A DNA stretch of 43,536 nucleotides from a virus: the IMG/VR virus record IMGVR_UViG_3300020180_000037, positions 1 to 43,536 of that record; one strand, written 5' to 3'. The notes beneath the pieces are model-generated. The model was not told the DNA's origin. It saw only the letters and a list, made by a program, of their open reading frames with translations, and ran no database searches. Every line of letters begins with the position of its first letter. The stretch's first letter is position 1. Positions 16,288-23,803 of the stretch are shown one piece after another. A program made the position numbers and the translations under genes.

Positions 16288-17223
16288 TTAAATATATCTA
16301 TTAGTTATTGCCGCAAATCTCCTAGGTAATCTCATTTTATTCCCCCTACTAACGCTCAAAGGTCTATATTGACTTACTGCTCTAGGCTTGCTTAACTCAA
16401 ATTTGGATGACCAATAAGCTGCTTTATCATATTCTTTTTTATACTCGAAAGCTCGTGCAGTTGCACCATAAATTAACGGAGTATCTACAGGCAACCTAAC
16501 TGTATCAGAATCAGCTGATAATACCGTGGGCTTTTTAACATAAGTAATTCTAATCGCATCTGTAATCTTTGTCTGGTATGCAGGTAAAATCCCTATCCCT
16601 CCTACCAATACACCACCAACTGTAAGTGTTGTTAGATATACCCTTGGAAACGCCTCGCTACCAACCTCATTCCCATACCGAAATAGATCAGTCTCGCTTC
16701 TGATCTCACTGGTTGTATAAAAATCATTTGTAGTGTTATATTTGAAGCCTACTGATTTAACTGTATATAAATCACCCAAATCTCCTCCAAAACTGAATTT
16801 TTGTCCTAGAACATAGACACTATCACCACTCCAATCGGAAATGTCAGTATCGTTAACATCAACTGAGGTTGCGCTGTTATATATCGTTATCTGAGCAGTA
16901 GAAGCATCTGTACTATTATATAGCCACAACCCAACCATTGAATTTGTGAATACACTACCTGTCGTTGTAATTGTGTCTCCAGTTAATCCAGCATTTGCAG
17001 TCCCATTTGCTATCCAACTATTTGCCGTTCCTGTTTGAGTGAAGTCTTGGGGGTATTGAGTTGCGAATAAAGGGAACAATTCATTCCTATAAATATCATT
17101 AACCAACTCCCCAACATCAGCCTCAGTAACATCAGTACTTGTCCCCGACCAACCGTTTGCGTCAGTATAGTATCCTATATTCTTTCCAACTCTTCTTTTA
17201 AATTCTAAAAAGCTTAAACTCAT
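16288..17223 (-). CDS. Head-tail adaptor / tail tubular A-like protein
   Basis: 311 aa from the chosen start MSLSFLEFKRRVG; upstream in-frame codons overlap the previous gene and were excluded. The N-terminal helix-rich part (VTEADVGELVNDIYRNEL) is interrupted by a beta-rich insertion of about 100 residues (Thr/Ser/Asp rich). The C-terminus returns to VRLPVDTPLIYGATARAFEYKKEYDKA, characteristic of phage adaptor proteins that sit below the portal. The role as a podovirus head-tail adaptor (T7 gp11 / P22 gp4 position) is inferred. It starts one base after the preceding gene's stop. Confidence 0.45.
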   Translation of the reverse strand: MSLSFLEFKRRVGKNIGYYTDANGWSGTSTDVTEADVGELVNDIYRNELFPLFATQYPQDFTQTGTANSWIANGTANAGLTGDTITTTGSVFTNSMVGLWLYNSTDASTAQITIYNSATSVDVNDTDISDWSGDSVYVLGQKFSFGGDLGDLYTVKSVGFKYNTTNDFYTTSEIRSETDLFRYGNEVGSEAFPRVYLTTLTVGGVLVGGIGILPAYQTKITDAIRITYVKKPTVLSADSDTVRLPVDTPLIYGATARAFEYKKEYDKAAYWSSKFELSKPRAVSQYRPLSVSRGNKMRLPRRFAAITNRYI

Positions 17224-17224
17224 T

Positions 17225-18469
17225 TTAAATATCAAATATTGAATTAAATGCAAAACCTTGTGAACCTGTAGCAAAATTACCAGCGTCAAATTTGACTACT
17301 TGGAAAATACCACTATTAGTCCTCGATACCGCAGCAACACCGGCTGTGTATGATATACCAGGCTGCCCCCCCAAATCACTTGTGAAAGGTAGGGTTGGTC
17401 TAAATTCATTAATGGTCGCCCCGAAAGTGCCGGTTGATAAATACGTTACTATAATTCTATTATTTGCTGTTACTTGATATTTTGATTTTTGAACAGTGAC
17501 TACCGTATAAGTACCCCCTTGTGGTTGTGGTGCTGATGTCCAGTCCAACAGCCTAGTTTCGTATACTGGTCTATTAATTAAGTTAGTCGGGCTAAAGGTT
17601 GGGACACTCCAATTAGTTCCTGTTAGTGTTGCTGCGAATCTTCCTACAACTTCGTAATAGTCTGTACTTGCAGCATTAGTTATCGTAGAAATAGCCGCGT
17701 ATTTTTCGCTAGTGGTAGTGGTAGAAAAGTCGCTATATTTATTACCTAGTATTCTTGCGAAACCAATTACAACACCATCCGTTGCGTTATATCCAAGATA
17801 AGTGAAATAATCAATCTCCTTCCCAGTTAGTTCTGTACCTCCAGCGTTGAACCAATTAGTTCCTGCGTTCTTTGTTACAGATAGTGCGGATGTCCTAGTA
17901 CGTATTGTATCTCCTATTCGACAATACACTGGATCCGTTGTGCTTGGATCCCCCCCAGCTAATGTCTTTAGAGCAACTGTGATGTGACTTGAGGCAACCG
18001 TGACTGAAAGTTTCCCATTAATTAAATAACCTTGTGGGAGTGGGGCAGAAAGACTAGTAAAGGTGCCAATTGTAGCTGTTATATCACCAGTCCCAAGTGA
18101 TATATCCCTACTAGGGTTAGTTATTAAAGCCTTAGATGCTTCTGCGGTCCCAGGGGTTACAATATCGACATAGTTTAATTCCGTCGTCGAGGCGGTGACA
18201 CCACTTAATTTATTCACCTCTGCAACTGTAGCTGTCACATCCGTGGCTCCTTTACTTAGAGTATGTACATGTCCAGGATTGGAGCTAGATAGACTCTTAA
18301 CTAGATAATCCAAACTTATGATCACTAAACTTGAATTTATACCAACTTTCGCTTCTAGTGCTTCGATTGCAGTATTTACTGATTGATGTATCACTGAATG
18401 ACTTGCATTATTCAATCTGTCTGTTGATTGTGGATCTGTTAAACTATCTAATGTTGTTGGATAAGCCAT
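17225..18469 (-). CDS. Tail fibre-like protein with N-terminal helical hub
   Basis: 414 aa. The N-terminus MAYPTTLDSLTDPQSTDRLN followed by HSVIHQSVNTAIEALEAKVG is a widespread phage appendage start with a short coiled coil. Then comes VTATVAEVNKLSGVTASTTE, a motif common in tail fibres, and a beta-rich C-terminal domain. It probably belongs to a receptor-binding or decoration fibre. Its ATG overlaps the preceding stop as TAATG. It lies among small structural genes rather than near the other fibre genes. Confidence 0.55.
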   Translation of the reverse strand: MAYPTTLDSLTDPQSTDRLNNASHSVIHQSVNTAIEALEAKVGINSSLVIISLDYLVKSLSSSNPGHVHTLSKGATDVTATVAEVNKLSGVTASTTELNYVDIVTPGTAEASKALITNPSRDISLGTGDITATIGTFTSLSAPLPQGYLINGKLSVTVASSHITVALKTLAGGDPSTTDPVYCRIGDTIRTRTSALSVTKNAGTNWFNAGGTELTGKEIDYFTYLGYNATDGVVIGFARILGNKYSDFSTTTTSEKYAAISTITNAASTDYYEVVGRFAATLTGTNWSVPTFSPTNLINRPVYETRLLDWTSAPQPQGGTYTVVTVQKSKYQVTANNRIIVTYLSTGTFGATINEFRPTLPFTSDLGGQPGISYTAGVAAVSRTNSGIFQVVKFDAGNFATGSQGFAFNSIFDI

Positions 18470-18660
18470 TATATATCATTATAATCAGTAAAAATTGTTG
18501 TTACATCATTCTCGCTATTCCAATTAGTTTCTACTGCGCCATCATAAGTTACTCTTATATCGTCATATGTATAGTTCGCATCATCGTAAGTAATAATTAC
18601 GACGTCGTAATTTTCTGTAAAACTTGTGTCTATATCACCTATATCTGTAAATGTTGACAT
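18469..18660 (-). CDS. Small Asp/Tyr-rich structural protein
   Basis: 63 aa, very acidic, with repeated YDD elements (VIITYDDANYTYDDIRVTYDGA). It is coupled to the downstream fibre gene through a TAATG overlap. Similar tiny Tyr/Asp repeat proteins are seen beside tail genes in uncultured phages, but no family is recognised. Confidence 0.5.
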   Translation of the reverse strand: MSTFTDIGDIDTSFTENYDVVIITYDDANYTYDDIRVTYDGAVETNWNSENDVTTIFTDYNDI

Positions 18661-18662
18661 TT

Positions 18663-19040
18663 TTAAGCCTCATTTTCTAAATATAACCACGCTGAATGCG
18701 TGCCGTCTGCCGTTTCTGTTACTGTGACTTTGATCCATGCAAATGTATCTTCTGGACTCATCGTTAAAAATATAAATCCATTTGCTGCTGCAATTGCCTT
18801 AGATGTTACTCTAGTTAGAGTTTGTACATTACTATTAGTAACATTATCAATCCATTTATTATAGGCAACGTAATTCACTCCATCAACCGAGACGGTAGCG
18901 CTGAATGCTGTCGTTCCACCTGCATCCGCCGATCTTTGACCAACCAACATTACCTTGGTTGCTCCTCTAATCGAAACTGCACTTGATGTAGTAGTTACTG
19001 TTACTGCATCTATTATTTTCTGTCCTGTGTAAGTCTTCAT
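18663..19040 (-). CDS. Small beta-rich structural protein
   Basis: 125 aa, predicted all-beta (SVDGVNYVAYNKWID, FAWIKVTVTETADG). The C-terminal half resembles the short receptor/decoration-type domains found next to phage head-tail genes. It lies 2 bases from the YDD-repeat gene. No catalytic motif; role inferred from place and fold character. Confidence 0.5.
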   Translation of the reverse strand: MKTYTGQKIIDAVTVTTTSSAVSIRGATKVMLVGQRSADAGGTTAFSATVSVDGVNYVAYNKWIDNVTNSNVQTLTRVTSKAIAAANGFIFLTMSPEDTFAWIKVTVTETADGTHSAWLYLENEA

Positions 19041-19056
19041 TTAATATTTCTAAAAA

Positions 19057-19488
19057 TTAAACACCTGATAATGTATAACGCACACTTATTGTCCCAAAAT
19101 TAGATGATCCACTCTCTCTTAAACTAATCCTTAAACTTCTAAAAGATATCGGTCGATTAAAAGTTTCTTTGTATGTCACACCTGGTGCACTATTTCGCCA
19201 CTCCCTCACATCGTCATAACCCACCACAACTTTATTTGTTGAATCATATTCAAAATTTTGCAATAAGTACAAATCAGAAGCATCTGGTCCACCCTCAATC
19301 TGTAAATATAGAGTTCGGTTTGAGCCTGAACTCCCATTAACAGTATATTTTATAAATAAAGTAATCTCTGCCATCCCTCCTGTGGTAATAGTTTTGGTGT
19401 TACCTCCGTAAAGTGCTGTTAATGTACTTGATTGAGTTTCCGATCCTATCACATATAAATCTTTCTGTATTAAGTAGTTGCTTGCCAT
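19057..19488 (-). CDS. Small beta-rich structural protein
   Basis: 143 aa, all-beta (LFIKYTVNGSSGSNRTLYLQIEG, GTISVRYTLSG). It resembles its neighbour at 18663-19040 in size and fold character and may be a distant paralogue. The start MASNYLIQK lies inside the 3' end of the next upstream gene, an 89-base overlap in another frame. Structural role inferred. Confidence 0.5.
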   Translation of the reverse strand: MASNYLIQKDLYVIGSETQSSTLTALYGGNTKTITTGGMAEITLFIKYTVNGSSGSNRTLYLQIEGGPDASDLYLLQNFEYDSTNKVVVGYDDVREWRNSAPGVTYKETFNRPISFRSLRISLRESGSSNFGTISVRYTLSGV

Positions 19489-19729
19489 AAAATGATATTC
19501 TCTGTCCTATCCTGCGAATAAATAATCTAATCGGTCCTGGTCTATTCTGTAAAACTCTCCAAAGGTAATCCGGACTTGTTCCTCTATCAATATTCACAAT
19601 CTCTAAAAACTCATACTTATTTAATAACCTATACGCAACAACAGTAGAGACCTCAATTTCAGCACCACCCTCAAGTTTCAAATCAGTGTTATTAATATTG
19701 ACTCCTGCTACTGGATTACGTATCTTCAT
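19400..19729 (-). CDS. Small conserved head/tail protein
   Basis: 109 aa. The first 50 residues (MKIRNPVAGVNINNTDLKLE, then EIEVSTVVAYRLLNKYEFLEIV) look like a compact domain common in phage head-tail regions. The last 30 residues are basic (RLFIRRIGQRISFYGKQ) and overlap the start of the downstream gene by 89 bases. The long overlap could mean this gene once ended earlier, or that the downstream start lies further in. Function unknown. Confidence 0.45.
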   Translation of the reverse strand: MKIRNPVAGVNINNTDLKLEGGAEIEVSTVVAYRLLNKYEFLEIVNIDRGTSPDYLWRVLQNRPGPIRLFIRRIGQRISFYGKQLLNTERFICDRIGNSIKYINSTLRR

Positions 19730-19731
19730 AT

Positions 19732-20037
19732 TTATTTCCTAGTATTAGAAATATCAGTCTTTTTCTTTCCCATTTTAGGATTTAAATCTTCTGATTCAGC
19801 TTCTATTGCCAAAGTAGTTTCTTCTACCTCTACCACTTCTTTGTTATTTGTTTTAGTTGGTTTTGCCTTTTCCTTGCGAACTTCTTTTTGGACTTCCCTG
19901 ATTTCTAACCAAGGATAAACAACTTGCACAGCTCGGGCAGTATCTTCATCTGTTTCGACAAAACCATTAGGTTCGATAACTATTCTTCCCGACCAATTAA
20001 TCCTCGCATTTGCATCATTATTTGTTACTCTGAACAT
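19732..20037 (-). CDS. Small structural protein with charged C-terminus
   Basis: 101 aa. The N-terminal 50 residues (MFRVTNNDANARINWSGRIV ... VYPWLEIREV) form a small beta domain. The C-terminal half is highly charged (Lys/Glu) and probably disordered. It starts a cluster of small genes downstream of the capsid genes. Head completion or decoration is a guess from position only. Confidence 0.45.
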   Translation of the reverse strand: MFRVTNNDANARINWSGRIVIEPNGFVETDEDTARAVQVVYPWLEIREVQKEVRKEKAKPTKTNNKEVVEVEETTLAIEAESEDLNPKMGKKKTDISNTRK

Positions 20038-20054
20038 AATATCTATATTAAAAA

Positions 20055-20831
20055 CTAAACTACATTTCTAAATTCTTGTGAACCACACTCCCAACTAATT
20101 ATTTCTAAAGTATCCACAAGATCTGTGGCGTTTAAAAAGAAAAAGAATGGCACTACTACATCGGTAGAATCAAATGTGAATGCTGCTACAACTTTCGGTG
20201 CTACTCCATCAATCTCGTAGGTTACAACACCAGCCTTAGTCACTTTTACAGTAATTGTTTTAGTTGCTGCATCTGCCCAAGTATTAGTTGTGTCTGTTGT
20301 GACAGTTGCTGCATTATTAAGTACAGTCTCAATGTTAATTGCACCAGATATAACATTCAGTGAAGCCAAATCAGTGTAATCATCGAAATTAGCCTGCGCT
20401 GCTTGTGTTTTCCTGAAACCTATTGCACAATCATCTGTTCCTGATACATCACCAATCTTAAATCTTACACTCAAGAAAAATGCGTCTGATGTTCCAATAG
20501 TGAAAATACTTCTAGCTCTATCAATTGCAGAATTACCTATCTCAACTCCATCATTATCAGTTTGGTCCATCGCAATGTTTAAACCTGTATCAGTTAAAAC
20601 TGGTGCTAAAATCGTTTGTGTTCCCTTTGGCGTATAATTAAATATATTCCTCTCAAACCCCATTATATTTAAATCTCCTGCTGTACCTGTAGCAGCTCCA
20701 CCAGCTATTTTAGATGTAATGGGGCTCACTTTAAAATCTTCATAAACATGAACGTAATTACTAACTGGAACACCATTCACTCTAAATCCACTTTTTGAAT
20801 CAGTTGGTCCTGAATAATGTGCAATACCCAT
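20055..20831 (-). CDS. Putative head decoration / minor capsid protein
   Basis: 258 aa. A predicted beta jelly-roll-like protein (FFLSVRFKIGDVSG, TKTITVKVTKAGVVTYEIDG), of a type often found after the major capsid gene in uncultured phages. Its length and position, first gene downstream of the major capsid protein, suggest an abundant virion protein. No named family recalled. Confidence 0.45.
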   Translation of the reverse strand: MGIAHYSGPTDSKSGFRVNGVPVSNYVHVYEDFKVSPITSKIAGGAATGTAGDLNIMGFERNIFNYTPKGTQTILAPVLTDTGLNIAMDQTDNDGVEIGNSAIDRARSIFTIGTSDAFFLSVRFKIGDVSGTDDCAIGFRKTQAAQANFDDYTDLASLNVISGAINIETVLNNAATVTTDTTNTWADAATKTITVKVTKAGVVTYEIDGVAPKVVAAFTFDSTDVVVPFFFFLNATDLVDTLEIISWECGSQEFRNVV

Positions 20832-20945
20832 AAATTTATTTTAAAAAGTAATCTTAATATTCTACCCTTCATTTATCCTTGAAGGTCTAATAGATTGTTT
20901 AGGAAGGGATTTGACCTAAAGTAATCCCCAAAGGTTTAACCTCAA
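20832..20945 (-). other. Spacer after capsid gene
   Basis: 114 bases without a gene. A short inverted repeat (ccttca ... tgaagg, loop of 8) and a near-palindrome aggtttaacct are present, but no T-run follows on the minus strand. I see no convincing terminator or promoter. The hairpins might protect the 3' end of the capsid message. Confidence 0.3.
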
Positions 20946-21911
20946 TTAAGACGCATAAGCAGCACCAGTTCCTGGTGAACCGAAAGCACCGAGTGGATCA
21001 CCCCATCCTGTTGCAGCCATAAAATGACCTTTGAAATAAATAACATCTTCCTGTTTACCAGTAGTATCATCTAATTCTCCAACCTGTGGTTTATCACCCC
21101 ATTTGTAGGTAATCATGTTTGTATTAGGATCAATCAAGAACCAAGCTGTAGTTGATGTTAGATATTCCCATACAACCACTTTTAGCTCTCCACCTGTATA
21201 CTCTCTCATACTGTTAACATTAATATCATTATCAGTAGTACCAGATCTATTAGCAGACTTAGTAATCACCAACGCATCATGTTCCAAAGCTGGTGGTACA
21301 AGTAAAATCCTAGGATTGATACTTGCAATCTTACCCCTACTATCTCTTTGAGTTCTCATCTGTGTAATTGCAGCTCTCAAATTGTCGTGAGTAAGTGGAA
21401 TAGAAGTAGAACTTGCATTAGATCTTGAAGTCCCACCATCAACTCGGGTATGGTCTGTAGAGAATAATGGTTTTAAGTCGGTAAGACTGGTGAAACTTGT
21501 GTTAAAACCATTATTATACACACTTGCAATCAATTCTTCTGATTTATTAATAGCAGATTTTGCCATCGCAGAACCAATGCTCTTAGCAGACATTGAACCC
21601 GATAGATCCCATTTCATCATCTCCATAGTAACAGCAACACTCAAACCATACTTTTGTTGAACAAAAGATGTTTTATAGGTCTCCAAAAAAGTATCTAAAG
21701 GATACTTTGTTCCTTCAGGAATTAGTTGGAATGATCCTAGTCCTGAAATTCCAGCTTGTACATCTGAACTTCTATCTTGAGTCATTACCTTAGCAACCGT
21801 TGATAACTTAGACTTGTAAAGATCGTAACTCTCGATAAAATAATTTCTAACTGCTGGGTCAATCTCATTGGCATATGAGCCTAATGACATTGGGGGTTGT
21901 GGTAAAGGCAT
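20946..21911 (-). CDS. Major capsid protein (HK97 fold, Mu gpT-like)
   Basis: 321 aa. Recognisable features are the early helix with VRNYFIESYDLYKSK, the SGLGSFQLIPEGTKYP segment, LKPLFSTDHTRVDGG and ILLVPPALEHDALVI, as in Mu gpT-like / HK97-fold capsid proteins. It forms the icosahedral shell. The upstream genes encode a decoration-like protein and a scaffold, the usual order. I saw no CTG codon in this gene. The start MPLPQPPMSLG is chosen; M8 is also possible. Confidence 0.8.
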   Translation of the reverse strand: MPLPQPPMSLGSYANEIDPAVRNYFIESYDLYKSKLSTVAKVMTQDRSSDVQAGISGLGSFQLIPEGTKYPLDTFLETYKTSFVQQKYGLSVAVTMEMMKWDLSGSMSAKSIGSAMAKSAINKSEELIASVYNNGFNTSFTSLTDLKPLFSTDHTRVDGGTSRSNASSTSIPLTHDNLRAAITQMRTQRDSRGKIASINPRILLVPPALEHDALVITKSANRSGTTDNDINVNSMREYTGGELKVVVWEYLTSTTAWFLIDPNTNMITYKWGDKPQVGELDDTTGKQEDVIYFKGHFMAATGWGDPLGAFGSPGTGAAYAS

Positions 21912-21939
21912 GTTCTATATTATAAAAAAATTAAATAAA

Positions 21940-22398
21940 TTATTTTGTCCAAACACTTTCAAAAATCATAAACAATCCAATTGAAACATCCGCGTCATAG
22001 TCTCCTCCTAGTTGTGGGTTATACCCTAAACATAAGAGTTGTGCTGATTGCGTAGTAACTTCTGAACCAATTGTAGTTGACGTATCGACAACTTGTGCAC
22101 CAGTCGCACCGATAGTATCGAAATAAGTTCCTACATGTGTTGCTCCAAAAGTTGTAACAAGATTGTCGTTGTCCATGACTATCTGTAATCCTGGAGTAAC
22201 GATAACTTGACAATTGTCTGTTGCACTTGTTGCAGATTGCTTAATAACTCCTAAAATTCTTTCTCCTGCATCAACAACTTCTAATTGTCCAGCTTGGATG
22301 TTAACTAAATCCCCAGAAGCTAAAGTAACATTGGAGTTGACTGGCATTAAAGTTTCAGGCAATCCATATCTTGAACCTCGTGATAATGCTCCGACCAT
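21940..22398 (-). CDS. Capsid decoration / head fibre-like protein
   Basis: 152 aa, Val/Thr/Gly rich and beta-structured (SNVTLASGDLVNIQAGQLEVVD, LGVIKQSATSATDNCQVIV). It resembles DUF2190-like capsid stabilisation proteins, which are usually encoded immediately before the major capsid gene as here. Structural head role inferred. Confidence 0.5.
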   Translation of the reverse strand: MVGALSRGSRYGLPETLMPVNSNVTLASGDLVNIQAGQLEVVDAGERILGVIKQSATSATDNCQVIVTPGLQIVMDNDNLVTTFGATHVGTYFDTIGATGAQVVDTSTTIGSEVTTQSAQLLCLGYNPQLGGDYDADVSIGLFMIFESVWTK

Positions 22399-22432
22399 AT
22401 TCGTAAATTTAATAGATAAAAATCATTAACCC

Positions 22433-23344
22433 TTAATCTACTATTGTAATCTTCTGCCCTTTATATTTCGCATACAGAGCAGGATCAATACCTTGCCGAT
22501 CTGCTGCTGCTCTATCAGATGCACTAATGTTAACTATCGAAGATTTAACTTGTTGACCAGTCGAGCCTGGGACTGATGAACTATTTGATACATTTGTTTG
22601 CACCAAACCTTCTAGTCGTCCTGCTTCCCTAGCTGCTTTAATTTGTTCGTCATTCTGTCCTGTTAGTTTCTTATGTGCAGTTACTAATGCTTCTCCAAAA
22701 TCCAATTCAGGATTCTTGTTGACCATCTGTAATGCCCTATATTCAACTGCATTGGCTAGTACTTTAGCGTCGTCAATATCTTCAGTTTTTACGTTTTGAG
22801 GGTTCATCGTTGGTACTGTGTCAAAATATTTCTTATAACCAGTATTCCTCTGATCTTCTAACCTCAACTCGTTTTTTACTTCCTCTTTGATCTTATTAGA
22901 ATCAAAATTAGGAGCAATGGCTTGTTGTTGTGTGTTCTGAGTAGAACCACCCCAATAACCTGCTGTTCTTAATTGACTAACATAACTATCAGCCTCGGCC
23001 TCGGACATATTGTCAATCTCTATCAAAGCTTGTTTTGTTCGAGATGGATCTTTTGCGATCCAATTAGTGTAGTTTGTTAGCTGCTCTTCTTTAGCCCTCT
23101 TATCGACTCGTTCTTTTTCGAGGGTGCCTGCATAACGCGCATCTCTAATCTTCTCTTCTTCTTCGTTAACATCTGGTGTCCCAATAATGGGGGCAGTAGT
23201 CGATACTTCTTGCGTTTCTCCAACGTGTCCAGTGGTATCATCACTGGGAGTTGATACTTGTGTTGCGTGCGTGTCTGTCGTAAAGGGTAGTTCTTCAACT
23301 ACAGCTTTAAGTTCAGGGGCTGCAACAGTTGTGTTATCCGCCAT
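22433..23344 (-). CDS. Scaffold / capsid assembly protein
   Basis: 303 aa from MADNTTVAAPELK; codons further upstream (to 23434) are open but look non-coding. The protein is acidic and helical, with a disordered N-terminus, long charged helices (about 75-215) and a basic C-terminus (SASDRAAADRQGIDPALYAK ... KITIVD), typical of phage scaffolding proteins that bind the capsid protein. It lies between the terminator at 23392-23439 and the head genes. Confidence 0.6.
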   Translation of the reverse strand: MADNTTVAAPELKAVVEELPFTTDTHATQVSTPSDDTTGHVGETQEVSTTAPIIGTPDVNEEEEKIRDARYAGTLEKERVDKRAKEEQLTNYTNWIAKDPSRTKQALIEIDNMSEAEADSYVSQLRTAGYWGGSTQNTQQQAIAPNFDSNKIKEEVKNELRLEDQRNTGYKKYFDTVPTMNPQNVKTEDIDDAKVLANAVEYRALQMVNKNPELDFGEALVTAHKKLTGQNDEQIKAAREAGRLEGLVQTNVSNSSSVPGSTGQQVKSSIVNISASDRAAADRQGIDPALYAKYKGQKITIVD

Positions 23345-23388
23345 ATATAGTAGATAAAAATTTAATGTACACTCAATTTTTCGTATAG

Positions 23389-23439
23389 AAAAACCGATGT
23401 TAATTAACGTCCATTTCTTGACATTAACTAACATCGGTT
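23389..23439 (-). terminator. Intrinsic terminator, leftward
   Basis: Two 20-base arms (23392-23411 and 23420-23439) enclose an 8-base loop. Read on the minus strand, all 20 positions pair, two of them as G-U wobbles; on the plus strand the same two positions are A-C mismatches. The stem is followed on the minus strand by a U-run (UU inside the stem plus UUU). The asymmetry shows the structure is selected for leftward transcription. It lies between the small gene at 23489-23785 and the scaffold gene. Confidence 0.8.
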
Positions 23440-23488
23440 GTTCCGTATGCTTATATTTTCACTAATCTAGCGCATTTAGACTACGTTG

Positions 23489-23785
23489 TCAACTCCTTTT
23501 CGTTTCTCGTCTATCCAATATCGCCTGTGCACACTTGGGAATAATCGCGTACTCTAAACCTCTATCATACTCACCCTTAGCATATCCATCAAGATAATAA
23601 TCCTCAGAACTGTACTTGCGTATTCGCTTAATTACATCTATCTTAATATCATCTATATCTGACTGTATGAATTCCCCTAGGATGGCAAAACCTTTTATAT
23701 TTCCCAATTCAACTAAATTCATTAATTGCCCATCTGTAAGCTTTGATAATCTAACCTCTAACGAATAGGGCATCGTATATTTCAT
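23489..23785 (-). CDS. Hypothetical protein after portal
   Basis: 98 aa. Helical, with MPYSLEVRLSKLTDGQLMNL, then IDDIKIDVIKRIRKYSSEDYYLDGYAKGEYDRGLEYAI and a basic end. No family recognised. It is the last gene before the leftward terminator, 18 bases after the portal gene. A role in head assembly or packaging is possible from position. Confidence 0.5.
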   Translation of the reverse strand: MKYTMPYSLEVRLSKLTDGQLMNLVELGNIKGFAILGEFIQSDIDDIKIDVIKRIRKYSSEDYYLDGYAKGEYDRGLEYAIIPKCAQAILDRRETKRS

Positions 23786-23803
23786 AATTACATCTTAAAA
23801 ATA

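Noticed and set aside
18331-18657. 108-codon + frame
   Set aside because: It is antisense to two coupled structural genes and has no start context or known pattern.
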